DNA of 64,000 bases from Marinobacter sp. LA51 (GTDB lineage: Bacteria > Pseudomonadota > Gammaproteobacteria > Pseudomonadales > Oleiphilaceae), in assembly GCF_030297175.1 (NCBI RefSeq), contig NZ_AP028070.1, forward strand, positions 620,001 through 684,000. Reading direction: 5' to 3'. The notes below the pieces were generated by a model, which worked only from the letters and a program-made list of their open reading frames with translations, did no database searches and was not told the origin of the DNA. Positions 48,640 through 59,306 of this stretch are shown piece after piece. Every line of letters begins with the position of its first letter. Positions within the stretch are counted from its first letter, which is position 1. The position numbers were made by a program, and so were the translations under genes.

Positions 48640-49962
48640 ATGGCCAAGACAGCATCATTGCCTGCGGGCGCGGGTAAAGGACTGGCAGAGCTGCGATCGC
48701 GGCTCTGGTTTGTCTTCCTGGCATTGTTGGTGTACCGGATCGGTGCCCATATTCCGGTGCCGGGGATCAACCCCGACCGTTTGGCGGCACTGTTTGAGCA
48801 GAATCAGGGCACAATCCTGAGCATGTTCAACATGTTTTCTGGTGGTGCGCTTGAGCGCATGAGTATCTTCGCTCTCGGTATCATGCCGTATATTTCGGCT
48901 TCGATTATCATGCAGCTCATGACTGCGGTAAGCCCGCAGCTTGAGCAGCTGAAAAAAGAAGGCGAGGCTGGTCGTCGTAAGATCAGTCAATACACGCGGT
49001 ATGGTACGGTTATCCTCGCCCTGGTTCAGGGCGCTGGTATTTCTGTCGGTCTGGCATCACAAGGCGTGACCTTTAACGACAGCTTCAGCTTCCACTTCGT
49101 GGCAGTTGTTTCCTTCGTGAGTGGTGCAGTCTTCATGATGTGGCTGGGTGAGCAGATCACTGAGCGCGGCGTCGGCAACGGGATTTCCCTGCTGATTTTC
49201 GCGGGCATTGTGGCTGGCTTGCCTGGCGCCATTGGTCAGACTCTCGAGCAAGCCAGAAATGGCGAGATGAGTCTCCTGGTGGTACTGGGAATTGGTGTTC
49301 TCGCGGTAGCCGTCATCGGCTTCGTGGTGTTCATGGAGCGTGGTCAGCGTCGTCTGACCATCAACTACGCCAAGCGTCAGCAGGGTCGCCGTGTGTTTGC
49401 ACAGCAATCCAGCCATCTGCCACTTAAGGTGAACATGGCCGGGGTTATTCCGCCGATCTTTGCTTCATCCATTCTGTTGTTCCCGGCGTCGATCGGGCAG
49501 TGGTTTGGCCAGGGCGAGGGCATGGAATGGCTCAGCGATGTTTCTCAGGCATTGGCGCCCAGTCAGCCGTTGTATATCATCCTGTTCGCAGCAGCAGTTG
49601 TGTTCTTCTGCTTCTTCTATACAGCGTTGATGTACAATCCGAAAGAAGTTGCGGATAACCTCAAGCGCTCTGGAGCGTTTATTCCGGGCATTCGTCCGGG
49701 CGATCAGACAGCCAAGTATATCGATGGTGTGCTGACCCGCCTGACGCTGTTCGGTGCAATGTACATTGCAGCAGTGTCCCTGTTCCCACAGTTTCTGATG
49801 GTGGCCGGGAATGTACCGTTCTATCTGGGCGGCACCTCACTGCTGATTGTGGTAGTCGTGGTGATGGATTTCATGGCGCAGGTACAGTCACACCTGATGT
49901 CTCATCAGTATGATTCGCTGATGAAGAAGTCCAATCTCAAGGGCTATGGTCGGAACGGCTAA
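48640..49962 (+). CDS. secY: Preprotein translocase subunit SecY
   Basis: The channel of the Sec translocon, 440 aa with ten hydrophobic helices. [27 protein letters not shown] opens it (TM1). The plug region [23 protein letters not shown] follows, and the C5/C6 loops include [33 protein letters not shown]. It works with SecE encoded at 22878. It lies 17 bases after rplO. Confidence 0.98.
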   Translation: MAKTASLPAGAGKGLAELRSRLWFVFLALLVYRIGAHIPVPGINPDRLAALFEQNQGTILSMFNMFSGGALERMSIFALGIMPYISASIIMQLMTAVSPQLEQLKKEGEAGRRKISQYTRYGTVILALVQGAGISVGLASQGVTFNDSFSFHFVAVVSFVSGAVFMMWLGEQITERGVGNGISLLIFAGIVAGLPGAIGQTLEQARNGEMSLLVVLGIGVLAVAVIGFVVFMERGQRRLTINYAKRQQGRRVFAQQSSHLPLKVNMAGVIPPIFASSILLFPASIGQWFGQGEGMEWLSDVSQALAPSQPLYIILFAAAVVFFCFFYTALMYNPKEVADNLKRSGAFIPGIRPGDQTAKYIDGVLTRLTLFGAMYIAAVSLFPQFLMVAGNVPFYLGGTSLLIVVVVVMDFMAQVQSHLMSHQYDSLMKKSNLKGYGRNG

Positions 49963-49991
49963 GCTGTTCCCCTTGAAAACTGGAGTCGACA

Positions 49992-50105
49992 ATGAAAGTA
50001 CGCGCTTCGGTAAAGAAAATTTGCCGTAACTGCAAAGTAATTCGTCGCAATGGCTCAGTACGAGTCATTTGCTCGGAGCCTCGCCACAAGCAGCGTCAGG
50101 GTTAA
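49992..50105 (+). CDS. rpmJ: 50S ribosomal protein L36
   Basis: 37 aa ([19 protein letters not shown], then [18 protein letters not shown]). It is the zinc-ribbon C+ form with Cys11, Cys14, Cys27 and His32/33-type ligands. It follows secY by 29 bases, as in many gammaproteobacteria. Confidence 0.96.
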   Translation: MKVRASVKKICRNCKVIRRNGSVRVICSEPRHKQRQG

Positions 50106-50150
50106 TCCTTCGGGACAAAACCTGATAACGCAAAGGGGTTCGGAATACTG

Positions 50151-50178
50151 GCGCTTGACTTCGACAGGAGTCAGGCGC
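50151..50178. repeat. Inverted repeat overlapping the alpha operon -35
   Basis: GCGCTTGACT (50151-50160), 8 bases, AGTCAGGCGC (50169-50178): a 10-bp stem with one G-U pair. As RNA it could terminate secY-rpmJ transcripts (followed by TATTATTT). As DNA it embeds the next promoter's -35. Confidence 0.65.
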
Positions 50179-50184
50179 TATTAT
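50155..50184 (+). promoter_or_regulatory. Candidate alpha operon (rpsM) promoter
   Basis: TTGACT (50155-50160), 18 bases, TATTAT (50179-50184). Initiation near 50191 leaves a leader of about 55 bases before rpsM. Confidence 0.6.
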
Positions 50185-50245
50185 TTCGCGCCCTTTTTGT
50201 GGCGGAAAATTCACACAGCAAAGCTTTGAACGCGGAGTAATTTGG

Positions 50246-50602
50246 ATGGCACGTATAGCCGGTGTCAATATACCCGATAACAAACATGCTGTTATCTCGC
50301 TGACATACATTTTTGGTGTTGGCAAGACAACAGCCCAGAAGCTTTGCGATGCAACCGGCGTTAAGCCGGACGTCAAGGTCAAAGACCTGAGCGATGAGCA
50401 GCTTGAATCACTTCGTACTGAAGTGGGCAAGGTGTCTGTCGAAGGCGATCTGCGTCGTGAAGTACAGATGAACATCAAGCGTTTGAAGGATCTCGGATGT
50501 CACCGTGGTCTGCGTCATCGTCATGGCCTTCCGGTCCGTGGCCAGCGCACCAAGACCAACGCTCGCACCCGTAAAGGTCCACGCAAACCTATTCGTAAGT
50601 AA
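50246..50602 (+). CDS. rpsM: 30S ribosomal protein S13
   Basis: 118 aa. It bridges the subunits at the head. [33 protein letters not shown] (helix-two-turn-helix) and the basic [23 protein letters not shown] tail are present. First gene of the alpha operon. Confidence 0.98.
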   Translation: MARIAGVNIPDNKHAVISLTYIFGVGKTTAQKLCDATGVKPDVKVKDLSDEQLESLRTEVGKVSVEGDLRREVQMNIKRLKDLGCHRGLRHRHGLPVRGQRTKTNARTRKGPRKPIRK

Positions 50603-50615
50603 CAGGTAGGCAAAC

Positions 50616-51005
50616 ATGGCAAAGCCAGGTACACGTACCCGTAAAAAGGTGAAAAAGACGGTTGTTGATGGCGTCGCGCACATTCACGCGTCCTTCAACA
50701 ACACTATCGTGACCATTTCTGACCGTCAGGGCAACGTCCTGTCCTGGGCCACCTCTGGTGGTTCCGGTTTCCGTGGGTCACGCAAGAGTACACCTTTTGC
50801 TGCGCAGGTAGCAGCTGAAAGAGCCGGTAACGCGGCTGCTGAATACGGCCTTAAAAACCTGGACGTAGAGGTTAAGGGTCCTGGGCCCGGACGTGAATCT
50901 GCAGTTCGTGCGCTGAACGCGTGCGGCTACAAGATCACTAACATCACAGATGTGACGCCGATTCCCCATAACGGCTGTCGTCCGCCCAAAAAGCGCCGCG
51001 TCTAA
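50616..51005 (+). CDS. rpsK: 30S ribosomal protein S11
   Basis: 129 aa, platform protein beside the E-site m[44 protein letters not shown] and the C-terminal [18 protein letters not shown] are diagnostic. Confidence 0.98.
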   Translation: MAKPGTRTRKKVKKTVVDGVAHIHASFNNTIVTISDRQGNVLSWATSGGSGFRGSRKSTPFAAQVAAERAGNAAAEYGLKNLDVEVKGPGPGRESAVRALNACGYKITNITDVTPIPHNGCRPPKKRRV

Positions 51006-51023
51006 CACAGGAGACAGTGAAAT

Positions 51024-51644
51024 ATGGCTCGTTATATAGGCCCGAAGTGCAAGCTGTCTCGTCGTGAAGGGACAGATCTTTTTCTAAAGAGCGGTGTTCG
51101 CGCGCTCGATTCCAAGTGCAACATCGAGACTCCGCCGGGTATGCACGGCGCGCGTCGCGGTCGTCTGTCCGAGTACGGCGTTCAGCTTCGTGAAAAACAG
51201 AAAGTTCGTCGTATCTACGGCGTGCTTGAGAAGCAGTTCCGTAATTACTACAAAGAGGCAGCCCGAGGCAAAGGTGCAACTGGTGAAAACCTGCTGCAGC
51301 TGCTGGAAGGTCGTCTGGATAACGTTGTATACCGCATGGGCTTTGGTTCTACCCGTGCTGAATCCCGTCAGCTCGTTTCTCACAAAGCGATCCTGGTGAA
51401 CGACAAGGTAGTGAACATTGCTTCCTACCAGGTCAAGCCGGGTGATGTTGTGAGCGTGCGCGAAAAGGCCAAGAACCAGCTTCGCGTAAAAGGCGCGCTG
51501 GATCTGTCTGCAAGTCGTGCACCGGTGAGCTGGGTAGAGGTCGACGCCAACAAGATGTCAGGCGTTTACAGGTCAGTGCCTGAGCGTACTGAACTGCCGG
51601 CCGACATCAACGAGAACCTCATCGTCGAGCTTTACTCTAAGTAA
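51024..51644 (+). CDS. rpsD: 30S ribosomal protein S4
   Basis: 206 aa. A primary 16S binder, and in E. coli the translational repressor of the alpha operon. [23 protein letters not shown] opens it, and the S4 RNA-binding motif reads [30 protein letters not shown]. It also has mRNA-unwinding and fidelity roles. Confidence 0.98.
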   Translation: MARYIGPKCKLSRREGTDLFLKSGVRALDSKCNIETPPGMHGARRGRLSEYGVQLREKQKVRRIYGVLEKQFRNYYKEAARGKGATGENLLQLLEGRLDNVVYRMGFGSTRAESRQLVSHKAILVNDKVVNIASYQVKPGDVVSVREKAKNQLRVKGALDLSASRAPVSWVEVDANKMSGVYRSVPERTELPADINENLIVELYSK

Positions 51645-51679
51645 AGCCCAGTTAGCAACGATAGCAGATAGGGGCGTCT

Positions 51680-52684
51680 ATGCAGCGTTCAGTACATGAG
51701 TTATTGACACCTCGTACCATTGACGTGAAAGAATCCAGCGCCACGCGTGCCAAGGTGACGCTCGAGCCTCTGGAAAGAGGCTTTGGCCACACTCTGGGCA
51801 GCGCGCTGCGCCGTATTCTCTTGTCCTCGATGCCGGGCTGCGCTGTAACTGAAGCGCAGATCGATGGCGTCTTGCACGAGTACAGCGCCATTGAGGGTGT
51901 CCAGGAAGACGTCATCGAGATTCTTTTGAATCTCAAAGGCGTCGCCGTGAAAATGAACGGTCGGGACGATGCCGAGCTCACGCTCAGCAAGAAAGGCCCG
52001 GGCGTTGTCACCGCCGGTGATATCAAGCTCGACCATGATGTTGAGATCGCTAACCCGGAGCACGTGATCTGTCACCTGAGCGAAAATGGTGAAGTGAACA
52101 TGCGTCTGCGTGTTAACCGCGGTCGCGGCTATGAGCCGGCAGACCAGCGTGGTCTCGACGAGGACGAAACTCGCGCCATTGGACGCCTGCAGCTGGATGC
52201 AACTTTCAGCCCGGTTCGTCGTGTGGCTTACGCCGTGGAAAGTGCACGGGTAGAGCAGCGGACCGATCTGGACAAGCTGGTGATTGATCTGGAGACCAAT
52301 GGGACGATCGATCCGGAAGAAGCAATTCGCCGGGCCGCGACCATCCTCCAGCAGCAACTGGCGGTATTTGTTGATTTCGATCATGAAAAAGAGCCAGAGC
52401 GCGTAGAGGAAGAGGAAGAAATCGATCCGATCCTGTTGCGTCCGGTTGATGATCTGGAATTGACAGTGCGTTCAGCTAACTGCTTGAAGGCTGAGAATAT
52501 TTACTACATCGGCGATCTGATCCAGCGCACTGAAGTTGAGCTGTTGAAGACGCCTAACCTTGGTAAAAAGTCGCTGACCGAGATCAAGGACGTTTTGGCG
52601 TCTCGTGGTCTGTCATTGGGCATGCGTCTTGATAACTGGCCGCCGGCTAGCCTTCGTGGCGACGACCGGGTGTTGGGCGGTTAA
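51680..52684 (+). CDS. rpoA: DNA-directed RNA polymerase subunit alpha
   Basis: 334 aa. The N-terminal domain ([32 protein letters not shown]) dimerises and seeds beta/beta' assembly. The C-terminal domain ([36 protein letters not shown]) has the UP-element-binding Arg, Asn, Gly, Lys and Ser residues in the E. coli pattern. It would read the A/T tracts at the rRNA promoters here. Confidence 0.98.
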   Translation: MQRSVHELLTPRTIDVKESSATRAKVTLEPLERGFGHTLGSALRRILLSSMPGCAVTEAQIDGVLHEYSAIEGVQEDVIEILLNLKGVAVKMNGRDDAELTLSKKGPGVVTAGDIKLDHDVEIANPEHVICHLSENGEVNMRLRVNRGRGYEPADQRGLDEDETRAIGRLQLDATFSPVRRVAYAVESARVEQRTDLDKLVIDLETNGTIDPEEAIRRAATILQQQLAVFVDFDHEKEPERVEEEEEIDPILLRPVDDLELTVRSANCLKAENIYYIGDLIQRTEVELLKTPNLGKKSLTEIKDVLASRGLSLGMRLDNWPPASLRGDDRVLGG

Positions 52685-52717
52685 TCGCCGATTAGTTTAA
52701 GGTAAGGAATAAGAGCA

Positions 52718-53116
52718 ATGCGTCATCGTAAGAGTGGTCGTAAGTTCAGCAGGACCAGTGCGCATCGCAAGGCCATGTTCCGTAACATGACTGCGTCACT
52801 GGTTGAACACGAGCTGATCAAAACAACGCTGCCGAAAGCTAAAGAGCTTCGTCGAGTAGCTGAGCCTTTGATCACGCTCTCTAAGAATGATTCGGTCGCG
52901 AATCGTCGTCTGGCGTTCTCTCGCCTGCGTGACGATGCAGCGGTAGCCAAGCTGTTTGATGAGCTTGGCCCTCGTTACAACGAGCGTCCGGGTGGTTACC
53001 TTCGTATCCTGAAGTGCGGTTTCCGTGCTGGTGACAATGCCCCGATGGCATTTGTTGAACTGGTCGGTCGTCCGCTGGATATCGAAGCGGAAGAGGTGGA
53101 CGAAGGCGAGGAGTAA
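52718..53116 (+). CDS. rplQ: 50S ribosomal protein L17
   Basis: 132 aa. [24 protein letters not shown] opens it, and [33 protein letters not shown] is conserved; the tail is acidic ([10 protein letters not shown]). Last gene of the alpha operon and of the whole ribosomal superblock. Confidence 0.98.
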   Translation: MRHRKSGRKFSRTSAHRKAMFRNMTASLVEHELIKTTLPKAKELRRVAEPLITLSKNDSVANRRLAFSRLRDDAAVAKLFDELGPRYNERPGGYLRILKCGFRAGDNAPMAFVELVGRPLDIEAEEVDEGEE

Positions 53117-53136
53117 GTTCCTCGGCTTCGGCCCAT

Positions 53137-53171
53137 AAAAAACCGGGTTCCGAAAGGTTCCCGGTTTTTTT
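53137..53171. terminator. Bidirectional terminator between rplQ and uvrA
   Basis: AAAAAACCGGG (53137-53147), an inner CC-GAAA-GG loop, CCCGGTTTTTTT (53160-53171). T runs on both strands suit the convergent rplQ and uvrA ends. Confidence 0.93.
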
Positions 53172-53209
53172 GTGTCTGACGGATGGGCGGGGTGTTACCC
53201 GCCCGCCGG

Positions 53210-56032
53210 TTATTTGCTCAGCATTGATTTGAGGTACTTGCCGGTGTGCGAGGCAGAGTTGTCCGCAACGTCTTCCGGTGTCCCTTCGGCAATGATCTGG
53301 CCGCCGCCTGAGCCGCCCTCTGGTCCCAGGTCGATTATCCAGTCCGCGGTCTTGATGACGTCCAGATTGTGCTCGATTACCACGATGGTATTGCCGTGGT
53401 CCCGCAGGCGTTCGAGTACGAGCAGCAATTGCTGGATGTCGTAGAAGTGCAGGCCAGTGGTCGGCTCGTCCAGAATGTACAGGGTCTGGCCAGTGTCTCG
53501 CTTGGACAGTTCTTTCGCGAGTTTGACCCGCTGGGCTTCGCCACCTGAGAGCGTGACGGCACTTTGGCCCAGGCGGATGTACGAGAGGCCCACGTCCATC
53601 AGGGTCTGGAGTTTGCGGGCGAGAAACGGAACCGCATCGAAAAATTCCCGGCCTTCCTCGACGGTCATCTCCAACACTTCGTGAATGTTTTTGCCCTTGT
53701 ACCGGACCTCCAGGGTTTCCCGGTTATAACGCTTGCCTTTGCAGACATCACAGGGCACATACACATCCGGCAGGAAGTGCATCTCAACCTTGATGACACC
53801 GTCGCCCTGGCACGCCTCACATCGCCCCCCCTTGACGTTGAACGAGAAACGCCCCGGCTTATAGCCCCGGGAGCGAGCCTCCTGGGTGCCGGCGAACAGC
53901 TCACGAATGGGGGTGAACAGTCCGGTGTAGGTGGCCGGGTTGGATCGGGGCGTGCGGCCAATCGGGCTCTGGTCAATATCAATGACCTTGTCCAGATGGT
54001 CCAGGCCCTTGAGTGATCGGTAAGGGGCGTGGCTCAGACTGGTGGCCTTGTTCAGTTTGGCGGCCGCGACCGGATACAGGGTGCTGTTGATCAGGGTGGA
54101 CTTGCCTGAGCCGGAGACACCGGTAACGCAGGTCATAATGCCCAGTGGCAGGTTCAGGGTGACATCCTGCAGGTTGTTGCCAGTGGCCCCAGTCAGGGTC
54201 AGCGACTTGCCGTTGCCTGAGTTTCGGTTTTTCGGCACCGCAATCTCGCGGGTGCCATTCAGGTACTGCCCGGTTAACGAGTCAGGGTGGTCGATAATCT
54301 GCTGTGGCGTGCCCTGAGCAATGATCTTGCCGCCGTGGATGCCTGCGCCGGGGCCGATATCTATGACGTGATCGGCTGCCCGAATGGCATCTTCGTCGTG
54401 CTCGACCACGATCACCGTGTTGCCAAGATCCCGCAGATGGGTAAGCGTGGCAAGCAGGCGATCATTGTCGCGCTGATGCAGCCCGATGGACGGCTCATCG
54501 AGAATGTACATGACACCGACCAGGCCGGCACCAATCTGGCTGGCCAGGCGGATGCGCTGGGCCTCGCCGCCAGAGAGGGTATCGGCGCTGCGCTCCAGGG
54601 TCAGGTATTCCAGGCCGACATTGACCAGGAACTGGAGGCGCTGGCGCACTTCTTTCAGGATCTTTTCTGCGATTTCGCCCTTGCGGCCGGGCAGGGCCAG
54701 GTGCTCAAAGTAATGATGGGCCTCGCCGACCGGCAACCGGGTTACCTCGGGCAGATTTCGTTTCTCGATAAACACGTGGCGGGCACTGCGCCGCAGCCGT
54801 GAGCCATGGCAGGCCTTGCAGGGCTGGGTGCTCAGGTTACGGGCCAGCTCTTCGCGCATGCTCTGGGATTCTGTTTCCCGGTAGCGACGCTCAAGGTTGG
54901 GCAGGATGCCCTCAAACGGATGCGCCTTCTCCATGATGTGACCACGGGAGTTTACGTACCGGAAGGGGATGTCCTCAGTGCCAGAGCCGTTCAGGAGAAC
55001 TTCCTGGAACTCTGCGGGCAGGTCGATCCAGGGCGTTTCCAGGTCCATGCCGTAATGGTCTGCAACGCTGCCGAGCATCTGGAAGTAATAAACGGCCCGG
55101 CGATCCCAGCCCTTTATGGCACCGGCGGCCAGAGTGGCTTCGGGGTGTTGGATGATCTTTTCCGGATCAAAGAACTGCTTCACGCCCAGGCCATCACAGG
55201 TAGGGCAGGCGCCGGCAGGGTTGTTGAATGAAAAGATCCGTGGTTCGAGTTCGCTGAGGGAATAACCACACTGCGTGCACGCGTACCGCGCCGAGAAGGT
55301 GTGTTCTTCACCTTCGCCAGTCATGGGCGCCACCAGTGCAATGCCGTCGGCCAGTTCCAGGGTGGTCTCGAAACTTTCTGCCAATCGCTGTTCCAGCCCG
55401 GGTTTAACCTTGAACCGATCAACCACCACATCAATTTGGTGTTTGCGCTTCTTGTCCAGGGCCGGAACGTCGTCGATGTCGTACACGGTGCCGTCGACGC
55501 GCAGGCGGATAAAGCCCTGACTCTTCATGGTATCGATGATTTGCTGGTGTTCGCCTTTGCGATCGCGAATCACCGGCGCCAGGATCATCAGTTTGCTGTC
55601 TTCCGGCATGGCCAACACTTGGTCAACCATCTGGCTGATGGTCTGGGCTTCCAGAGGTTGGTCATGGTCCGGGCAGCGGGGTTCGCCGGCGCGGGCAAAC
55701 AGCAGTCGGAGATAATCGTAGATTTCGGTGATGGTGCCGACGGTTGAGCGTGGGTTATGCGATGTTGATTTCTGTTCAATGGAGATCGCCGGGGACAGGC
55801 CCTCGATGTGGTCGACATCGGGCTTTTCCATCATCGACAGAAATTGGCGTGCGTAGGTCGACAGGGATTCCACGTACCGGCGCTGACCCTCGGCGTAAAG
55901 GGTATCGAAGGCCAGGGATGATTTGCCGGAGCCGGACAGGCCGGTGACCACAATCAGCTTGTCCCGAGGCATATCGAGGTCGATATTCTTCAGGTTGTGG
56001 GTGCGTGCCCCTTTGATCTGGATGTGGTCCAT
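53210..56032 (-). CDS. uvrA: UvrABC excinuclease subunit A
   Basis: The damage-recognition ATPase of nucleotide excision repair; 940 aa, full length. The first Walker A is [15 protein letters not shown] (31 on) and the second [12 protein letters not shown]. Two signature motifs read [15 protein letters not shown] and [15 protein letters not shown]. Zinc sites are CTQCGYS...CPTCDGLG and CEACQGDG...[10 protein letters not shown] perfect TATAAT (56064-56059, minus) lies 27 bases upstream, with a poor -35 (TTCGCC). No LexA box (CTG-N10-CAG) is seen in the upstream gap, unlike E. coli uvrA. Confidence 0.98.
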   Translation of the reverse strand: MDHIQIKGARTHNLKNIDLDMPRDKLIVVTGLSGSGKSSLAFDTLYAEGQRRYVESLSTYARQFLSMMEKPDVDHIEGLSPAISIEQKSTSHNPRSTVGTITEIYDYLRLLFARAGEPRCPDHDQPLEAQTISQMVDQVLAMPEDSKLMILAPVIRDRKGEHQQIIDTMKSQGFIRLRVDGTVYDIDDVPALDKKRKHQIDVVVDRFKVKPGLEQRLAESFETTLELADGIALVAPMTGEGEEHTFSARYACTQCGYSLSELEPRIFSFNNPAGACPTCDGLGVKQFFDPEKIIQHPEATLAAGAIKGWDRRAVYYFQMLGSVADHYGMDLETPWIDLPAEFQEVLLNGSGTEDIPFRYVNSRGHIMEKAHPFEGILPNLERRYRETESQSMREELARNLSTQPCKACHGSRLRRSARHVFIEKRNLPEVTRLPVGEAHHYFEHLALPGRKGEIAEKILKEVRQRLQFLVNVGLEYLTLERSADTLSGGEAQRIRLASQIGAGLVGVMYILDEPSIGLHQRDNDRLLATLTHLRDLGNTVIVVEHDEDAIRAADHVIDIGPGAGIHGGKIIAQGTPQQIIDHPDSLTGQYLNGTREIAVPKNRNSGNGKSLTLTGATGNNLQDVTLNLPLGIMTCVTGVSGSGKSTLINSTLYPVAAAKLNKATSLSHAPYRSLKGLDHLDKVIDIDQSPIGRTPRSNPATYTGLFTPIRELFAGTQEARSRGYKPGRFSFNVKGGRCEACQGDGVIKVEMHFLPDVYVPCDVCKGKRYNRETLEVRYKGKNIHEVLEMTVEEGREFFDAVPFLARKLQTLMDVGLSYIRLGQSAVTLSGGEAQRVKLAKELSKRDTGQTLYILDEPTTGLHFYDIQQLLLVLERLRDHGNTIVVIEHNLDVIKTADWIIDLGPEGGSGGGQIIAEGTPEDVADNSASHTGKYLKSMLSK

Positions 56033-56058
56033 ACTACCTCGCTCAAATAAAAACGAAA

Positions 56059-56064
56059 ATTATA
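56059..56064 (-). promoter_or_regulatory. -10 element for uvrA
   Basis: On the minus strand TATAAT is exact and gives a leader of about 20 bases. The hexamer 18 bases upstream (TTCGCC) matches the -35 poorly. Confidence 0.5.
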
Positions 56065-56217
56065 CCGCGTTCGAGTGGCTGCGGCGAAGAAACCGGATGT
56101 TTGGCCGTCCGGGTGGCTGTGCCGTGATTGGCTGCCTTCTGATACAATGCGCCGCCTGCGAAGGCCTGCTGCTTTTGCGCCCATCTGCTTCTCAACCCCA
56201 GCTGAGGTAGTGCTTCA

Positions 56218-57588
56218 ATGAACGCGCTGGAAAAACGATCGGTTTCAGCCTTGGCGTCTGTCTATGCAATGCGGATGCTTGGCCTGTTTATGGTCATGCC
56301 TGTGTTCATGTTGCTGGGTAATGATCTGGATGGCGCCACCCCGGCGCTGCTGGGTTTTGCCATTGGCGCCTATGGCCTGAGCCAGGCACTGCTGCAGATT
56401 CCCTTCGGCATGCTGTCCGATCGGGTTGGCCGCAAGCGAATGATCTACATCGGGCTGGTGCTATTTGCCGCGGGTAGTCTGCTGGCCGCTTCCACCGACT
56501 CCATATACGTTGTGATCGCTGGTCGGATTCTTCAAGGCGCCGGAGCGATTGCCAGTGTGCTGATGGCGCTGCTGAGTGACCTTACCCGGGAAGAAGAGCG
56601 AACCAAGGCGATGGCGACGGTCGGGATTTCGATCGGTTTGTCGTTTTCGGTGTCGCTGGTACTGGGGCCGTTGATCGGTTCGGTCTGGGGACTGTCGGGC
56701 ATTTTCTATGTCACCGCCGCACTCGCGGCTATCGCCCTGGTGGTGGTCCATCGGGTGGTGCCAACGCCGCATCAGCATCGAATCAGTGCCGATACCCACC
56801 CGGCTCGGGAGATGTTGGGCAAGGTGCTGTCGGATCGCCGTCTGCTGCGGCTGGATTTTGGGATATTCGCGCTTCACCTTGTGCTGACAGCTCTGTTTCT
56901 TGCGTTTCCCTCTATCCTTCAGGACAGCCTGGGGCTGGCCAGTCGCTCCCACTGGTGGTTCTACCTCAGTGTCATGGTGACGTCATTCTTCGCGATGGTG
57001 CCGTTCATCATCATTGGTGAAAAGAAGCGCAAGATGAAGCCGGTGCTTTGCGGGGCCATCGCGCTGCTGATGCTGGCGACTGCGGGCCTGGCCAGTGTCG
57101 CGGTAGGATTGTTGGCGGCGTGGGGTTTGCTGTTTTTCTTCTTCATGGCATTCAACCTGCTGGAGGCAAGTTTGCCGTCGCTGATCAGTAAGGAGGCGCC
57201 GGCGGCCAGCAAGGGCACTGCGATGGGAGTCTATTCCACCTCTCAGTTTATGGGCGCCTTTCTGGGTGGGGCCCTGGGTGGTCTGCTGCTGGAGCAGTTC
57301 GGGCTCACCGGTGTGCTCTGGTTTATGGTCGCAGTTCTGGGGATCTGGTTCCTGGTTGCCCTGACCATGCCATCGCCGGGATACACCTCCAGTTTCGTGT
57401 TACAGTTGCAGCAAGCTGTAGCTGGTCAGTATGACGAAATCGACGACAGCCTGCGCCGGCTTCCCGGTGTCCAGGATGTGGTCATTGTTGAGGGTGCTGC
57501 AACTGCCTATCTTAAGGTGGATCGACGGCACTTTGATGAAGCGTTACTGGCGGACTTTTCCTTTGTTCGGCACGGTAGCAAATCTTGA
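56218..57588 (+). CDS. yajR: YajR-type MFS transporter with C-terminal ferredoxin-like domain
   Basis: 456 aa, close to E. coli YajR (about 454). There are twelve hydrophobic helices. MFS motif A is present as PFGMLSDRVGRKRMIYIG between helices 2 and 3, and GRILQGAGAIASVLMALLSDLT matches motif C-like helix 4-5. After helix 12 comes a soluble tail of about 65 residues (FVLQLQQAVAGQYDEIDDSL, then LRRLPGVQDVVIVEG, AYLKVDRRHFDE), which matches the YAM domain of YajR. The substrate is unknown; drug export is often assigned but unproven. It lies 185 bases from uvrA (divergent) and 58 bases before ssb, an order I recall from Pseudomonas. Confidence 0.9.
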   Translation: MNALEKRSVSALASVYAMRMLGLFMVMPVFMLLGNDLDGATPALLGFAIGAYGLSQALLQIPFGMLSDRVGRKRMIYIGLVLFAAGSLLAASTDSIYVVIAGRILQGAGAIASVLMALLSDLTREEERTKAMATVGISIGLSFSVSLVLGPLIGSVWGLSGIFYVTAALAAIALVVVHRVVPTPHQHRISADTHPAREMLGKVLSDRRLLRLDFGIFALHLVLTALFLAFPSILQDSLGLASRSHWWFYLSVMVTSFFAMVPFIIIGEKKRKMKPVLCGAIALLMLATAGLASVAVGLLAAWGLLFFFFMAFNLLEASLPSLISKEAPAASKGTAMGVYSTSQFMGAFLGGALGGLLLEQFGLTGVLWFMVAVLGIWFLVALTMPSPGYTSSFVLQLQQAVAGQYDEIDDSLRRLPGVQDVVIVEGAATAYLKVDRRHFDEALLADFSFVRHGSKS

Positions 57589-57646
57589 AATTTGGAGACC
57601 TGCAAGGAGCGCGGGTCGTCCCTGAAAACAGAGTCAGGAGCGGAAC

Positions 57647-58174
57647 ATGGCACGAGGCGTAAACAAAGTCATTCTTATCGGGAACCTTGGTCAGGATCCT
57701 GATACCCGTTATACCCCGAACGGTAATGCGGTGGTCAACCTGAACCTTGCCACTGACGAGAGCTACAAGGATCGTCAGACCGGACAAATGGTGCCAAAAA
57801 CCGAGTGGCACCGTATTGTGCTGTTCGGAAAAGTGGCCGAAGTGGCGGGGCAGTACCTGCGCAAAGGTTCCAAGGTCTACATCGAAGGCAAGCTGCAAAC
57901 CCGGAAGTGGACGAACAAGGAAGGCCAGGACGTCTACACCACCGAAGTAGTGGTGGACATCAATGGCCAGATGCAGATGCTGGACAGCCGGGGTGAAGGC
58001 GGCATGAACCAGGGTGCACCGGCGGGGCGTCCGCAGCAGTCCAATTACAATGCACCGGCGCCGCAGCAGAACAACAACCCGCCGCCACAGCAGCAATCGG
58101 GTGGCTACAACCAGCCTTCTCAGGGAAGCATGCCTGAGCCGGTGGACGACTTTGATGATGACATCCCTTTCTAA
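57647..58174 (+). CDS. ssb: Single-stranded DNA-binding protein
   Basis: 175 aa. The OB-fold ([53 protein letters not shown]) occupies about 1-110. A disordered Gln/Asn/Pro/Gly linker follows, then the acidic partner-binding tip [12 protein letters not shown]. It coats single-stranded DNA and recruits repair and replication enzymes. AGGAG sits just before the ATG. The neighbouring uvrA also serves DNA repair. Confidence 0.98.
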   Translation: MARGVNKVILIGNLGQDPDTRYTPNGNAVVNLNLATDESYKDRQTGQMVPKTEWHRIVLFGKVAEVAGQYLRKGSKVYIEGKLQTRKWTNKEGQDVYTTEVVVDINGQMQMLDSRGEGGMNQGAPAGRPQQSNYNAPAPQQNNNPPPQQQSGGYNQPSQGSMPEPVDDFDDDIPF

Positions 58175-58184
58175 GAAGGGTTGT

Positions 58185-58213
58185 AAAGGCCTCCTTTTAA
58201 GGGGGCCTTTTTG
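58185..58213 (+). terminator. Terminator after ssb
   Basis: AAAGGCCTCC (58185-58194), loop TTTTAA, GGGGGCCTTT (58201-58210) and further T. The gap that follows, 58214-58373, is A/T-rich and presumably holds the msh promoter. TATAAA at 58245 is one possible -10, without a convincing -35. Confidence 0.85.
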
Positions 58214-58373
58214 TTACAGAGGCGCAAAAACACGTGAAATTGCACTATAAACGTGGAGTTAGGTTCGGTTTCTAATTTATGATGTCATTTAATGTAAACA
58301 GCAGTGCTATTACTCCCAGAAAAATAATAAATTAGGGTCGGCGTGTGGCCCAGCATCTACCTGAAAGACCCTC

Positions 58374-59306
58374 ATGACAAAACGCTCCATTTTTAAGAAG
58401 ATCACCGATAAATTCAGTGGCACCAATGGCCACCTGCGCGTAGGTCTTGAAATTCGACCTGACGGCATTGCCTGGGCGGAAGCCTCAGGCACGGCTATCC
58501 CTGAATTTGGTTTCGAAGATTGTCGGCCGGCCAAGCGTGCTCAGGTGTTACAGCGCCTGGTTGGTAAGCGCGGCTGGACCGGCGCGATCACTACCCTGGT
58601 GTTGCCGCTGGACCAATATCAGGTGTTCCAGATGGATCGCCCGGATGGTATCGACGAATCCGAGTTGAGCGACGCCCTGCGATGGAAGCTGAAAGACCTG
58701 CTGGATTTTAGTCCCACCGATGCGGTCTCCGATGTTTTCCCTTTTCCTGAAGATGCCTCCCGCGGCCGCGGCGAATTGGTCAATGTGGTTGCCGCGCGAA
58801 AGTCTCTGGTCAGCGAACTGGTCGCCCTGGTGAATGGCTCTGGCCTGCACCTGGAGTGTGTGGATATTGCGGAGCTAGCGCTGCGCAACCTGGTCAGCCA
58901 GCTGGATAACAACCAGCGTGGCGCTGCACTGGTCCATCTGCGGGAAAGTTATGGCCAGATGGTGGTGTGTCGCGAAGACACATTGTACCTGTCCCGTCGC
59001 CTTGATGTCGCCGCAGAAGATCTGCGCGACGCCGGCCGCCAGGAAAACGCGGTGCAGTCGCTGGCGCTGGAAATGCAGCGATCCCTGGATTATTACGAAA
59101 GTCAGTTGGGGCAGGTGCCGCCGGCGATGATCAGGTTGGTGGCTCGCGACAGTGCGCTGCCTCTGGCGTCCATGGTGTCCTCTTATGTTGCGGCCGGTGT
59201 CGAAATGCTCGATTGGGCGGCACTGGGAGTCGAGCGGCCGGTTGATAGTCGCTGTCTTCCTGCCTGGAGTGCCAGTCTCTCGAAGCAATCGGGGGTGCTG
59301 TCATGA
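58374..59306 (+). CDS. mshI: MSHA biogenesis protein MshI (PilM-like)
   Basis: 310 aa. An actin-like fold protein related to PilM, the cytoplasmic ring partner of the pilus inner-membrane platform. GHLRVGLEIRPDGIAWAEA resembles the PilM nucleotide loop; LPLDQYQVFQMDRPDGIDESELSDALRWKLKDLLDFSP matches the platform-binding region, and SLALEMQRSLDYYESQLGQ is the family's late helix. The canonical phosphate loops are weaker than in PilM. It opens the msh cluster and overlaps the next gene by 4 bases. Confidence 0.88.
   Translation: MTKRSIFKKITDKFSGTNGHLRVGLEIRPDGIAWAEASGTAIPEFGFEDCRPAKRAQVLQRLVGKRGWTGAITTLVLPLDQYQVFQMDRPDGIDESELSDALRWKLKDLLDFSPTDAVSDVFPFPEDASRGRGELVNVVAARKSLVSELVALVNGSGLHLECVDIAELALRNLVSQLDNNQRGAALVHLRESYGQMVVCREDTLYLSRRLDVAAEDLRDAGRQENAVQSLALEMQRSLDYYESQLGQVPPAMIRLVARDSALPLASMVSSYVAAGVEMLDWAALGVERPVDSRCLPAWSASLSKQSGVLS

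Noticed and set aside
56033..56217. A possible LexA box in CTGCTTCTCAACCCCAG
   Set aside because: The spacing is CTG-N11-CAG instead of N10, so it does not fit the consensus.
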